A DNA stretch of 64,000 bases from Aquatica leii (lineage: Eukaryota; Arthropoda; Insecta; Coleoptera; Lampyridae). The notes under the pieces were generated by a model that had not been told where the DNA came from, did no database searches, and saw only the letters and a list, made by a program, of their open reading frames with translations. A program made the translations under genes and the position numbers. The stretch is taken from NCBI GenBank assembly GCA_035610365.1, contig CM069432.1, positions 105,543,529 to 105,607,528 of the forward strand, read 5' to 3'. This document shows, piece by piece, positions 11,695 through 23,962 of this stretch; position 1 is the first letter of the stretch, and the number at the start of each line of letters is the position of its first letter.

Positions 11695-12851
11695 GATATG
11701 TGTATAAAAAAGGCTTAAATTTAATTATACCAAATACTATTTAAGTCACATTTTGTGAATAAAAACTTAATAATCGATAAAACAATCTTGATTAATTAAC
11801 AATGTAGACCAAGATTTTAAAAAAAATACATTTGTTTAATGGTTATCTATTACTAAATTATAATTAAAAAAAAGTTACAGTTTTAATAAGTTTATTTAAA
11901 TTTGTTTTAGTTTGTATACTAAAGAACACAAAGCTAAAATCGTAAAAAATTTTTTTGAATGTTTAATATAACCTCAAACTGTATAGTCTGAAATGGTCTT
12001 TAATTCCTCAGCAAAAAATGCAAATCTTTGATAAAAAAATACAAAATTTAACAATTGTGGTTTCTGGAGTTTTTAAAAACATTCTTCAACGATTATATAG
12101 ATATTGCTGATAAAATTATATTGTAATTATATAATTTACGTAAACGGCTGCTTAAATTTAAAAAAAGCAACTTAGTTTGTAATAATTGAATAAAATTTAA
12201 CAGTAAAGTTTAATTTTGTGTACTTGTAAATTCTATCAAACTTGTTTTATTAGTTTTTTTCAATTATTTTTAGGAGTAGTGTAATGCAATTATTATTTTA
12301 TTGCATAAAAATTTAAATTTAAATAAAATAGGTTGTTTTCTTATAATTAATATTTATAATACGTAGTAATTGTATTTAATATACGCTAAATATATATATG
12401 GAATGTAGAATAGCTAAGCCAGTTAGTCGGTTACTAATTCTTTTGCTTTTTGAATAATATGTTTTATAGAATTTTGTTTAAAATGTATTTATTGTATTTT
12501 TGACGTAATATATAAATATTGTTTATCATTTGTACAATCAGAGTTTAAATTTCGGTTTAGCTAAACTAAAGTTAATTTTAAATTTTTTTTATACCATTAG
12601 TTAGCACAATACCAATAAACGTCAATATTTTAAAATTAAACCAAGTTTAACCGTTGTCTTCAGTCAACGGTTTAACACAGTATAACTACCTACGAACCAA
12701 TAGGGCAACTATCTGTCGGCACCTTTGATGTTAGGAGAACGAGTTTCATGACCTTGAAGTAAATGGCCCATTTGAGTGACGTACATGCGCGTAAAATTCG
12801 TGACGTATTAGGTTGCCGCTAAATACAAAATGTTAAAGACACGCTATTGTA
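11695..12851. other. AT-rich sequence without recognised genes
   Basis: A less AT-rich patch around 12650-12840 shows no coding signal. Confidence 0.5.
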
Positions 12852-12853
12852 TA

Positions 12854-14274
12854 CACTGAAAGAAAAAGTGACGTAGAATCAATGTAAATCTACATTGAAT
12901 CCATGAAAAATGTACATATTTTTCATCCGATGAATGTACTAAAACATTGAATCTGAACAAGAATGTGTACATCAAGACAATGTATTATTACTTTAGTTTA
13001 CTGTACATGATTCATCAATTTCGTGTACCAACATGCATGTATCAATGTAAAAATTCATAAACACAATGTACGATTATATTGACGCAATTTGTGTTCGTCA
13101 TTAATTTGATGTACAATTACATTGATTTTATGTATGCATTACATTAATCTAATAAATGCACTACATCAATTTAAGGTATTAATAAACATTAATAGTATGT
13201 AAAATATATATTTAGATATTATACAAAGCGATTCCATTTTATTACAGTCTTAAAGTAAACATCAATCAAACAAACATAAAAAAAAAAATTAGCTTGTTAT
13301 TTGTATTGCTGATTTTTAGTATTCCATCTCCTGGTCGGTATAGATAGGTAAAGTCAACATCAATCTAAAAAATATTGCATTAACAATTAAAAACATTATT
13401 TTATTCAATGTTCTTACCAAACGAAAATCAGATGGTATTTGTACAATAGCCATCGATCAAATATTTCATTGATAGACTTGAATACATTTCTAATTTTATG
13501 CATGCTGTCCAGTAGGAATCCAACTCATCGGTTGACAATTTACCAATTTTCATCGACTTGATGCATGTTTCGCCATCGTCTTTTGAGACTAAAATAATTA
13601 AAGATGTGAATAACTATTCAGTTAATTTCTCCTTTTCGTTTTAAATATGATAACGTAGGGAATATCGTCACACTCACCTATTAAACAAACTTTAGTAACT
13701 AAAACGTTAGCAGCGTATTAAACATATTTTTGCTTCTGTTTTACTGTAGGTACTATGGAATTGTATCAAGAAAAATACACGAACTAAATGCACTGACACC
13801 ACCTATATAAAAATTAATTTATTTCTGACATGAGATTCACACATGTCAAATTTCTTAGTAAGATAATGCTTGGTGGTACGTTGATAGTGATAAGACTTGG
13901 TTCTGTGTATGTTACGTTGAATCAATGTATCTCTTACCTAAAATTAACGTGTGCATTGATAGTTTTAATGTAAAAATACATTGAAATCATAAACTCTACA
14001 TGGTTCTATAAAAACTCTACACATACAACGTACGATTACATTAACCCAACGTATTTCAAATGTAAAATTAATGTACATCATACCATATATTAACGTAATG
14101 GTACATTTCAAGGTTCACTGTGCATGATCTCATAACAAATGCTTTTGAAAGATAACAAATACAACTTGATACCTTGAATCAATGTTAAGTACATAAAAAA
14201 ACGTACATTGTTGTAATGTACTATAGGTCGATGTATACCATACATTGACTTTATGTACAATTTTTCTTTCAGTG
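12854..14274. mobile_element. TIR element with arrays of subterminal repeats, about 1.42 kb
   Basis: The ends carry perfect inverted repeats CACTGAAAGAAAAA (12854-12867) and its complement (14261-14274), each flanked by TA, so a TA target duplication is consistent. About 330 bases inside each end are crowded with copies of TCAATGTA and its complement TACATTGA in both orientations, clearly more than a dozen per side. Such arrays are typical of transposase-binding subterminal repeats. The core (about 13200-13900) lacks a long open frame but has exon-like minus-strand pieces (see separate entry). The superfamily is not assigned. It is probably non-autonomous or decayed. Confidence 0.65.
13364..13588 (-). 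pseudogene. Exon-like fragments inside the TIR element
   Basis: On the minus strand a stretch from 13588 to 13428 is bounded by an acceptor (TTTTAG before 13588) and a donor (GTAAGA after 13428). It reads with normal protein composition (KIGKLSTDELDSYW) until a TGA just before the donor. A second acceptor lies before 13364 and opens into DVDFTYLYRPGDG. The two pieces do not join in one clean frame, so this is either a decayed transposase or captured host exons. I recognise no family. Confidence 0.3.
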
Positions 14275-14277
14275 TAA

Positions 14278-15450
14278 TGAAACCTGTACGTATTCTATTG
14301 CATGCTTAAAATAAATAGAAACAAAAGTACCTACTAGTACATTTGCTTCGTTTAATCTTTGGTCAGATTTGCAACTTGCAAATATGCACAAGTGACCTCT
14401 GTTTTCAAGCGACATTGTAATCACAATACTGAAATAATTAACATCAAAGACGAATTAATAAAGAATTAATTTGTCAACTACCATACATAACCACAATGTA
14501 ACAAATCTTGGCCATTTTCTTGAACGTACTTTTTCAAAGCACGATTAGAATCATTAATTTTCGCTACTAGTCCGTAGATAATTATACTGTGGTTTTAATC
14601 CTTGATTGTGGCCCTGTGGGTAACATAATTACTTAGCAACGTTTTGCATGCATTTAGGTTAGGTTTACTTGTTTTAAAATAATTTTAATAAATACATTGC
14701 TGCTATTGTTAAAATTGGGTTTTTACTATTAATAATTATTACATTTTTATTATTTTTTAAATGTACATTAAATAATTTAACCAAAAAAACTTATCTAAAA
14801 TAAAACATTTGAAGCAAAATAAATAAGTAACATAATAATCTTATGGTGTATGTGTTGTATTACAAATACAAATGAATTTTGTAAAATTAAACAACAAAAA
14901 CATAGTATACAGCATTATAACTTTAAGCACCAGACAGAAATTGCTTGTATTTCTATTGGTGTTTTAGCATTAATCTTGGGTTTACAAAGATTATCAGTGT
15001 ATAGTTTAAATTTTATAATTTAATATAATTTAAAGTAAATTATAATTTAATTATAAATTGCTTTCAATTCTATTCTTTTGAAATTATTTAATATTAATAT
15101 ACATTTGCCAAAAATTGAATACACATTTTATAATAAAAAACGGTTAAGAAATTGTATATTTTGATTGAGTTGTCTCATAATAATTTTTATATAAAATAAG
15201 TTACTTATTTTAACAAAACTTACAATGAAATGTGTTTACGTTAAACTAAATATCTAAAACACCAATTTTATTTTATTTAAAAATAAAGAATAAAATAATT
15301 CCTTGTGTAATTTTTTTGATAAATTTTAATAGTAAAAGTGGCCTTACAACTAAATAATTCAAAAAATATGTTATCTTTAGCAGTTTATTAATTTTATGTA
15401 TACACTAATTGCAATAATTTCTGTTATTAATTAATACGTTATTGTTTTAG
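14278..15450. other. AT-rich sequence upstream of the receptor exon
   Basis: No coding content. A usable splice acceptor TTGTTTTAG ends at 15450, followed by the presumed 5' UTR. Confidence 0.5.
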
Positions 15451-15561
15451 ATGCGGCTGAAGAATAAATAAACAACAAAATGTGATAAGAAAATTTATAT
15501 TCTATCAAAAAAAAATTTTAAAGGAAAGTTGTGTACATAGCAATGCATTTTCAATTAATCA

Positions 15562-16088
15562 ATGAAAAACAAATCAGCGTTTATTAATTTCATAAATAAA
15601 ATGGTAGAAAATAACACTGCAATAGAACATTTGAATATAAGCATATCAGATCTAAAACTGTTAAGAAAGTTTATAAAAGATAATATAAACGCTGAAATGG
15701 AAAATAGTGGAAAATGTGAAGTATGCAAATGGGCTATACAAGACATAGTTCTAAAATATTCTCAAAATTATCATGGATATGTTGCTATCACGGTTTGCTT
15801 TTTTGGAATAGTTGCAAACATGTTAACAATAGCTGTATTAACAAGAAAAGACATGGCTGCTGCTCCAATAAATAGGATATTAACCGGAATCGCAGTTGCG
15901 GACATGTTACTAATGGTAGAATATACAAGTTTTGCGTATTATTACTACATTGAACTTCCTGGAAAGTTAAATTTTCCTTACTGGGGTGCGGCATTTATAC
16001 TTTTCCATGCTAATTTTACACAAGTGTTACACACAATATCCATTTGCTTGACATTGGCATTGGCAATTTGGAGATATATTGCTATTGG
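15562..16088 (+). CDS. MsR: Myosuppressin-receptor-like GPCR, first coding exon (TM1-TM3)
   Basis: This exon encodes the N-terminus and first three membrane helices of a class A neuropeptide GPCR. The extracellular N-terminus of about 70 residues has N-glycosylation sequons at N17 and N25. TM1 (about 73-95) has the conserved Asn in GIVANML; TM2 has the conserved Asp in AVADML; TM3 ends in WRYIAIG in place of the usual DRY. The segments LPGKLNFPYWGAAF and FTQVLHTISICLTLALAIWRYIAI are characteristic of insect myosuppressin (FLRFamide) receptors, Gq/Gi-type receptors acting at the cell surface of muscle, gut and neurons. The frame stops just after the donor GG/GTAAGT at 16088-16094 and continues exactly in phase at 45812. 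ATG 15562 is the first in frame; ATG 15601 is an alternative. A sex-peptide/FMRFamide-type receptor is the nearest alternative. Confidence 0.85.
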
Positions 16089-16094
16089 GTAAGT

Positions 16095-18678
16095 TATTAT
16101 ATTTTTTTGTTTAAATACATTTTTATAACTTTGTGTGTAAGCAATACTAACTATGATTTTTTTTTTATAAAATAATACTAGAAAAAAGTAGTTCAAATTT
16201 TACATACATATCTTAAATTAGATATTAACTAACTAAAGTTACGTTCAGTTATTTATTAATTTTTAAACGCCTATAAATACTATATTTGTTAATTTATCAG
16301 ATAAATCACATGTAAAGAAACTTAAATTAAGTTTTAATATATTTTGATATCAAAATAAATAATTTTATTATAACCTATATATAAGATAACCTTTTACACC
16401 TAAATGTTCATTTTATTAGTAATCCAAATAAGAATATTAATATACAAACAAATTTAAATGATTTTTAGGTTACAAACAAAACGAACGTTATTTTTATGTA
16501 AATTTTGTTTTAATTAATTATTCTTATTTTCTGTGATTTACACTTTTTTTGACTAATATAGTAAAAACAATGTTATAAAATATTATTTTCTTAAACAAAT
16601 ATTAAATTTGTTTTTTTGTATATTTAATACAAACTATCTATTTCAGTATGTAGAAAGCAATAAAGTAATGTGTTGTTTTACTTGTTAGCAATACTTTACT
16701 TATTAGTAGCACTTTGCTTGTTAGCAACACAGTAACAAATGTAAACAATAATTTATTTAATTAATTTTGTGTATTTTTAAAAAAATATAAAATTTGTTGA
16801 ATTATAAAAATATTTTACATTTATTAAACACTAAATGTTTATTATGATTGTGATTGATAGGTGATTTTATTTTCACGTAGAAAGGGCAATATATAACCAT
16901 TCTTATCGTTTTTTTATGGTTACGTTTCGTGTCTCAAGTGTGCACTTCTTCGGACTAAGGAGTTTATTATGTACAATTGCTTGAAACTGACGAAGATGAT
17001 GTTTAAAAACGTTTTGCTGATTCAGCTTACTAAAAAAATTGGTATGTTTGATTTTTATTTTATATATCTTTTAGCCGACAATGTCAAACTGTATCATCCA
17101 AGTTTCTTTAAATTAAAAATATTACCTCCTCTATCAATTAGTATTGTTGCTTTTGTTTGTGGCATGCAATATCTTGTGTATCTGACAGTGTCTGAAAGTC
17201 TCTAATGTTTGTTAATTTTTCTTGTAACTCCATAAAAAGTATTAATTCCTAACAGTTGTATTGTGTATTTGCTATTCTAATAGCAAACAAAACATATACA
17301 ATAGCTAACATTTGTTGATCTTAATTTAAAGTATTTTTATACATTTTAGAGGTTTAAAGATTACATATTATGCCAAAACATGTTGTCTTAATAATTTAAA
17401 TAAATAATTATATATTGTGAATGTAATTTTTAAAATACAATTTTTTTATATATTTTATATCCATTCGCCTTTGAAGTTACAATACAAACTCGCTTTTTCT
17501 CGCTTTTGTATTATACAGTTTAAAGCAAATATCAGAGTCTTAATGTTTAACTGTTTGTTTGTACTTTTTATCTTGTTTTTTAAGAATGCGATTAGTTGTT
17601 GATATTTAAAAAAAATTAACATTGAGTAACTTGGTAACATTCATAATGTTTTTAGTGTTTTAGTCTGCAAAAAACAAACAAACAAATAATCTTTGTTGAT
17701 ATTACTGAAAGCCTTTCTGTGGTATAGTAGCATGGTTTATGTTTAGAGATAAGAAATTTGTACAGTATCTTTGTCTAGACTATTATAATTTTTAATCAAT
17801 TTCACTTTTTAATCTCACTTTGCTATGACGTAGCCATTAAAACAATTTCTCATTCATTACATCTATAGGAACTCCATTTAATCGACTTTGGGTTAACTCT
17901 ATAACAAAATTATGCGGGTAATTATTTTTTATTATCTATTATCAGACACACGCATTTTCACTAGATTTATATCAATAATGTTTTTTTATGAATAAAATAA
18001 AATTTCTACTGTAATGCTTTTTAAGTTGAAAACCCGAGTTTGCCACATCTGCTCTAATAAAATTGGAGGTCAAATAAAAAGTAAACAATAGCAATAAAGC
18101 GCTAAAACGTGGATAAACCGATTGTACAATAATAGATGTATGTTTTTAATTGTTCCTTTTCGTACTTACTTCTACTTAAATCAGGAGAAAATCTAATAAC
18201 TTCTTCTTTAATTTAGTACAAAAAAGAACACTTTTACACATATAGACTAAGCTGTTTTCCTTTTGTAAACGTAAAACTGCATATACCCGTAACCGTATAC
18301 TTCCTTAGAAGCGTTGCTGCAGTGAATCAAACTTGGTACATATCTTGCCACAATTCTCAGAAATCAAAACTTATTTACATTTACAGTATCAAAAGCAAAT
18401 ACATAGGTTCTTTATTGCATTAATATCTTTATCAACAAAATTAAGATGTGGGCGTCTAATCTCTACAAGTTATTTTTGTTTAGGTACTAAGGTATTACAA
18501 TTTACCAATTGCACAAACGGTTTTTTCTGATATTAAAAATTATATTTATTTATCTCAAATGACGATAAACGATTAAACCAATTCTAGAAGTGCTAAAACA
18601 ATAAAATAATGTTATCATGTTAGTCATAACACTTTAATTTCAATACATTGCTGCTATAAACACTTAATTTTTTGTATC
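16095..18678. other. Intronic AT-rich sequence without recognised genes
   Basis: Short frames such as 16969-17205 (+) have no recognisable domain. Nothing else stands out. Confidence 0.5.
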
Positions 18679-18885
18679 AATATAGTAAGACTATAGGAGT
18701 GACCTTAAAGGAATCTTTTAGGGTATTTTATTATTCTTCTATATGCATTGTTATAGAATCAATATAGGAACGCCATTAGGATGCAACATTTTTTATACTT
18801 TAGTGATTCCAATCAACAAATTCAATATAGTATTCCTATAGGAGTGTTTTTAAAAGAATCTTTAGAATAATTTATTCTTATTATA
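18679..18885 (+). repeat. Imperfect direct repeat, two units of about 65 bp
   Basis: The unit starting CAATATAGTAAGACTATAGG at 18679 recurs at 18823 as CAATATAGTATTCCTATAGG. It continues with the same GGAGTG, AAAGAATCTTT and TTATTCTT blocks, with a start-to-start spacing of 144 bases. Function unknown. Confidence 0.55.
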
Positions 18886-19790
18886 AACATATGGTGCAGT
18901 ATATTGTTGAAAAGAGAAAAAAAAATATGCAACCAAGTAAAACGCCAATATAGTGTAGGTACATTTAAAATAAAGAAGTCACTAATAATATCTTGGAAAC
19001 CGCCTTCTTAAGTTTGATTCTAACATCATTGTTAAGTTTCCTATATCAAATTATGTATTTTTATATAAAGTATTTTGTTATATCAAACTAATTCGTGAAT
19101 ATATGTGTGCCCGACGAACAGTTTGTTGGCCTTACAGAGTTTTTATGAATATTATATTATACATTTGTGCCGTAAATACTTTTCTCTATTTCGCATATAC
19201 AATCGCTACTTTGTGCAACTACTTTTTCAAAAAACAGTGTCACAAAGTTCAACTTTGTGCAACCGAAAGTAGTGATTTTTGTGTGTGTAATGTGTAAGGT
19301 TGTCAGTAAGTATTGGCTGTCGACCAATCATGTAACGCGGTTCATTAAAGTAGATTTAAAAACGTAAACATTTATTTAATAATTTTATCGAAATTTTGGT
19401 TTTTATTTACGTTGTTATTTTGAATTTTCAATTACGTTTTGCTTTTATATTTGAATTTTAGTCTTGTTTGTGGTTTTAGGACAATTTACTTCAATTTACT
19501 TGTATAACAATTGGCAAGTATTTTTAGGTTAAAATTATTTCTATTCAATTTACAATACAGAATAAGTTATTTATTGTATGTATAGAACAGAACCAGTTAT
19601 AATTAAAGTAACTGTTTGTATTCCAGTTTTAATCAATGGATAGCAGAACCTGAAAATTTGTTCGATTCGAACCACGAAACATTATTTGTAATGTTATTGA
19701 TTTCTTTGATAAACAAGAAATACCCGGCGGCGGAAGCAGTGGCCAGTATATGTTTCATAATTTGACAATTTTAAGAATTTAGTAATGTTT
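18886..19790. other. Intronic AT-rich sequence
   Basis: A 19-bp perfect hairpin CACAAAGTTCAACTTTGTG occurs at about 19241-19259. No genes recognised. Confidence 0.45.
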
Positions 19791-19794
19791 TTAA

Positions 19795-20500
19795 AAACCA
19801 ATTTTATTAATTCCAATTGGAGATACGGTACATCTACCTCTACGATGAGTTAAAAACAATCTATCGTGTGAAGTGTGAGGTGGCTGCACTTCAACGTATT
19901 TCTTAATGAGAGCAATCCAAGATACCTTTGTTATGAGGAATACACGAGATATGTTATTTTTGGTTGCGAAAACAGTTACTTCTATTCTAACAGATTTCAA
20001 CTTAATATTATTTAACTTCATATGAGTTAACCCATCTCGTCTACAGGCTCCACAATACCCTATAATTAATATAACCTGAAATAAACTAATTGAATATAGT
20101 GTCTTAAAAGTGTAAATCAAGATATTACTTTTATTGCCAAAAAAATGTAATCGTTAGCATCACTAATAAACTTAATGTTGTACTCGGACTGTAAAATACT
20201 TGATTTTTTTGGCTGATAATTTTCTGACTGCCTTTTCAAATAGGCATGTTCGGAGCATGAAATAACTTGACCACATTGTAGATTACTTTTTTGTTCTACT
20301 CATTACTTCAAAATAAACTAATACAATGTTTTCAGTCAGATCGTTGACATTATTGTCATCACACCAGGTACAAAACTTTTGATACTCTTTTTCATTTTTA
20401 GCTTTAGATTTAGTGGGTAATCATTCCTGAATGGCGTTATTGGCATTTTCACGTAACTCAGAAGGAGTGCAGAAAAGTTCAACAAAATCCTGGACAGAGC
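19795..20500 (-). pseudogene. Crypton-like tyrosine recombinase remnant
   Basis: The minus strand shows two consecutive parts of a tyrosine recombinase. The upstream part (about 20480-20230) has the SAM-like N-terminal DNA-binding fold (KEYQKFCTWCDDNN, then a YFEVMS helix and TMWSSYFMLRTC) interrupted by two stops. The downstream part (about 20115-19795) carries the first catalytic box around ACRRDGLTHM and continues through PPHTSHDRLFLTHR, with the frame open to 19791. The later His-x-x-Arg and Tyr boxes are absent. This matches the recombinase found in Crypton elements and in ZMYM/QRICH-type domesticated proteins. Stops make it non-functional. Confidence 0.65.
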
Positions 20501-20760
20501 ACATTCTTGGGAACAAAAGGATAGACAAACTGATAAAATTTAAATATGTAGACTTTTATATTAAAAATAAACAGTTTTTTATATATTTCTAACTATCTAA
20601 TTAACAATCGCGTTTTCAAATTTGAATTTAGAAAGTAGGCAGAGGCTGACAATTGTGACCAACTAAAATACATTGAAAATTGCTGCTATACATATATTAT
20701 AATTTCTATCAGAAATAAATATAAATCAAAGCGAAATAGAGAAAATAGTATGAAAAACTC

Positions 20761-20862
20761 GTGTTACAATTCCTTTTTGTAACGCTCGTGCATTGCTTAA
20801 CTCGCCGCTACGCGGCTCGTTAAGCAAACTTACTCGCGTTACAATCATCGTCATTGTAACAC
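20761..20862. repeat. Nested palindrome (fold-back element), 102 bp
   Basis: GTGTTACAAT at 20761-20770 pairs with ATTGTAACAC at 20853-20862, TTGTAACGC (20777-20785) with GCGTTACAA (20836-20844), and TGCTTAAC (20794-20801) with GTTAAGCA (20819-20826). The GC-rich centre GCCGCTACGCGGC also pairs. The symmetry centre is near 20810. It would fold into a long hairpin and looks like a small fold-back mobile element or transcript hairpin. Confidence 0.6.
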
Positions 20863-21031
20863 TTGTTTTACAATATACTATTATTTTATTTAGTTCCAAA
20901 AATCCCGATTGGCAGAAACGCAAACTGTACCGCAGAAAAAATTTTTTTTGCAACTAGGCGATCAACTTATGAATACCAACATAAAAATTTGAGCTGCAAA
21001 ACCAGATTAAAAAAAACACATTTTAGAAACT

Positions 21032-21241
21032 TTGAAAAATTGCGAAATTGACATCTCTAAAACGTTGCCCATAAAACAGAATTTGGAACGAAAACGAGGT
21101 AGGTGCCATATATGTCCCAGAAATGAAGATAAGAAGTCCAGAATCAGATGTGACAAATGTAAACAATTCATTTGCAAAGAGCACAGAAAGGAAACCAAAG
21201 CAGTATCTTGCCTCACTAACTGCAGCATTGAAAAACCTTAG
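21032..21241 (+). pseudogene. piggyBac-like transposase C-terminal cysteine-rich domain
   Basis: The final 60-odd codons before a TAG at 21239 encode a basic linker followed by RCHICPR, then IRCDKCKQFICKEH and a final C-x3-C. That is the RING/PHD-like zinc-binding end of piggyBac transposases. The upstream frame at 20863-21051 overlaps in another register, and no DDD catalytic core is recognisable nearby, so this is a truncated copy. Terminal TTAA-flanked repeats were not identified. Confidence 0.65.
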
Positions 21242-22610
21242 ATTTAAAAATAAATATTTGTATTAGTTCAGAAGAAAAAAAATATGTTGCTTATTTTTTT
21301 AATGAATGATAGAAAAATACTTTATTTTGCTGGTTATTGTAATGAAAAATAAATAAATACTTGTTTAATTCTACTGCACTTATTATTATTTATAAAAAAC
21401 GGTTAGGGTCCGCAATATACACCCATATCTACGTATAATTTAAATAGATCGAAATTTAAGGGTTAAGCAAATTTTGCAATTTGTTTTATTTATTGCTGCA
21501 AATGGAATACATTGTTTTTAGTACAGATTTTACTACGTATTGTAGTTATAAATTAAATTTGTTAAGTTTATTAAAAACTAAATTAAAAATCACAAAGTGA
21601 AATTTTCATTAATTTAATTTTGTTTATTTTTACTAACACGTAGGTTTGTTTCTTTAACAACGGTATATACTTATATACTTAGTGTGTTAAATATTTAAAA
21701 AGCTTTTATTTATTTTTTTAAATTAAAATCTGCAAAATTTACACTAATTAACAAATGAAATAAATGCAAATTTAAAACGGGTTAAAACAAAATAAGTACT
21801 ACATTATTTTTTTAAATAAAGAATTTTGATGTTTAAGTTTTTTCCATTTTGATATATTATTTGATAAATTACACCACAGAAACTACGGCAAAAAGGATTA
21901 AAATAATAACTTTTATTTTTACAAATATATTAAAACAGTTAAAAATTTGGTGTTACAAAAGATATAGACATGATGAAAGTTTAATTAATTTTAAGTAGTC
22001 TAATAAATTTTGTTACTTTTCGAATAATATAACAGTATTAGAAAATTATAACAATAATAATTTTTTGTGCTTTCGTCCGTTTTTACGTATTTTACAAACG
22101 GCTTAATCGGTCAAGATAGATCGTTTGTTAATACTTATATTAACGTATATTCATGTAAAATTCGTTTCAAAACTACACAATAGTTACGCAGAAACCAATT
22201 TTGCTCCAAATGCCAATACATTATCCAACTGAAAAACGCTTGCATTCCTTATTCGGCGTTTGAAGTGTGTACATTATTAAGTTTACACATTCTTTACAGC
22301 TAATGTTTTTATTTAAAAATAATTTTAATTAAAATATAAATTTAAAACTTTTCACGTTTTTGTACATTTAAATTATTAAAGATAATGTAAAGTAACATTT
22401 AGTCATATAAAGTTTAGTATTATCTAATTAACATACTTTTTAGATGTTTTTTAAATACTCACTTGCGCTCATTTTAGCGCATTGTAAAATTATATTAAAT
22501 TATTATTAGAACAAAATTATTTTTGTAATAGGTAAGGCTTCCACGGCCGGAATCTATACTAAGATAAGAATGTCTTCCGGGTTTGGACCGTGTCATTGTT
22601 GTTGTAACAA
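21242..22610. other. Intronic AT-rich sequence without recognised genes
   Basis: No coding or repeat structure recognised. Confidence 0.5.
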
Positions 22611-22751
22611 CACTTGTGAAACAAGCCATAATCTAAACTCTGAAAAAGTAAGAAAAAAAACGATAACTTGAAAAAATAAACGAAAATCTAACAAAGAACC
22701 ACTACCGAGTTAGGTAATCAACTTTTGAACCAAGCCAGATTCTAAACTCTG
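22611..22751 (+). repeat. Imperfect direct repeat of about 31 bp
   Basis: CACTTGTGAAACAAGCCATA (22611 onward, through CTAAACTCTG at 22642) recurs at 22721-22751 as ACTTTTGAACCAAGCCAGAT followed by the same CTAAACTCTG. It lies in a stretch of higher GC content that may be part of an LTR (see findings). Confidence 0.45.
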
Positions 22752-23019
22752 TAGAAGTGACTTAAGAAGAAATAGTCTCCGTATATAAAAGAAAAGGATT
22801 GTCAAGGATGGCTAAGCTCGACTCTGATTGGGTTACGGTTGATAAGGCGCGTGTTTTCGATAAATGACTAATGACCGGGAACACACCTTCTAGGTGTGAG
22901 CTTGAATGAAACAATAGTACAAAGGTGTGGATTTCTTGTAATTTATTTGCAACTATAAAACTACTACACTATTTACATTAAAGAGAAAAAAACAGTATTT
23001 GGTCGCCAACCACCTTTAA

Positions 23020-23862
23020 ATTGGTGATAAATAAAAACATTGAACATCGGATAACTAACTATCAACTAATATTAAATTTAAAAGTAACGATGAAAAGTAT
23101 GTATTTTGATAATTGAATAAGGCACAATTTAATTAATTTGATTTTAAAGCGTAGGTAATCATTAATCAAATATGCAGTTAATAAATCCAAGCGGACTCTC
23201 CAATAACAAATATTACGTTATTGTAGATCTATTAATAGCACATTCTTTGCTCAAGTGTTATGCTTTTTTTCAGAACAAAATAGCATTGAAATTCCATTAA
23301 ATCACGATTCAAAATATCCCAACGGAATTAAAGATGAATATAAAATGGAAAGTAACAACGGCAGACATAAAACCAAAAGACATAAAACCAAGAAGCCTGA
23401 ATCCAAAAAACCATAAATCTAAAAAAGCCCTAAACATAAATAATTAGAATGGTTTTTATCTCACATGAAACACTTACGTTTAATTATATACAACGGCCTT
23501 GAAGAAATCCTTTGTTAAAGTATTGCGTCACATCACAAAATTACTAAAAATGTTGAATTCAATAGAAAAATTATATCAAAGTGAAGATAAACTTACGAGT
23601 AATTAGTTCGAAAAATGAAAAATTAATTTGTATACGTTTTTTATTAAGAAAATGGTCTTCTTTTCATCACTTAAGACATGCAAACTTTATCGTGGTTCGA
23701 ATGGAAGTGTCAAACAAAAGTTAATTGCACGGTCAATTGTCAAAAGGAATTACGACGCGACGTTGCCAAACTGAATTAATTTAAATGCAAGATTAGTTGC
23801 ATAAAATAAGTGAATGCAAAAATTTAATTTTAAATGTAATAAATTCTAAGGGGATGTTACAC
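23020..23862. other. Possible LTR-like sequence next to the provirus, unresolved
   Basis: On the minus strand the sequence after the env remnant reaches TGTAACATCCCC starting at 23863, which has the form of an LTR start. The stretch that follows has no coding content. I could not find a matching second LTR at the other side of the provirus, so the boundaries remain open. Confidence 0.3.
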
Positions 23863-23962
23863 CTATCTTGTTTAGAATTTGTTTAATTTATATTGTTATT
23901 TTGACATAATTTGTATATTTTAAATTTATTTATTTATTAATTGTATATTTTAAGGTTTAGAT

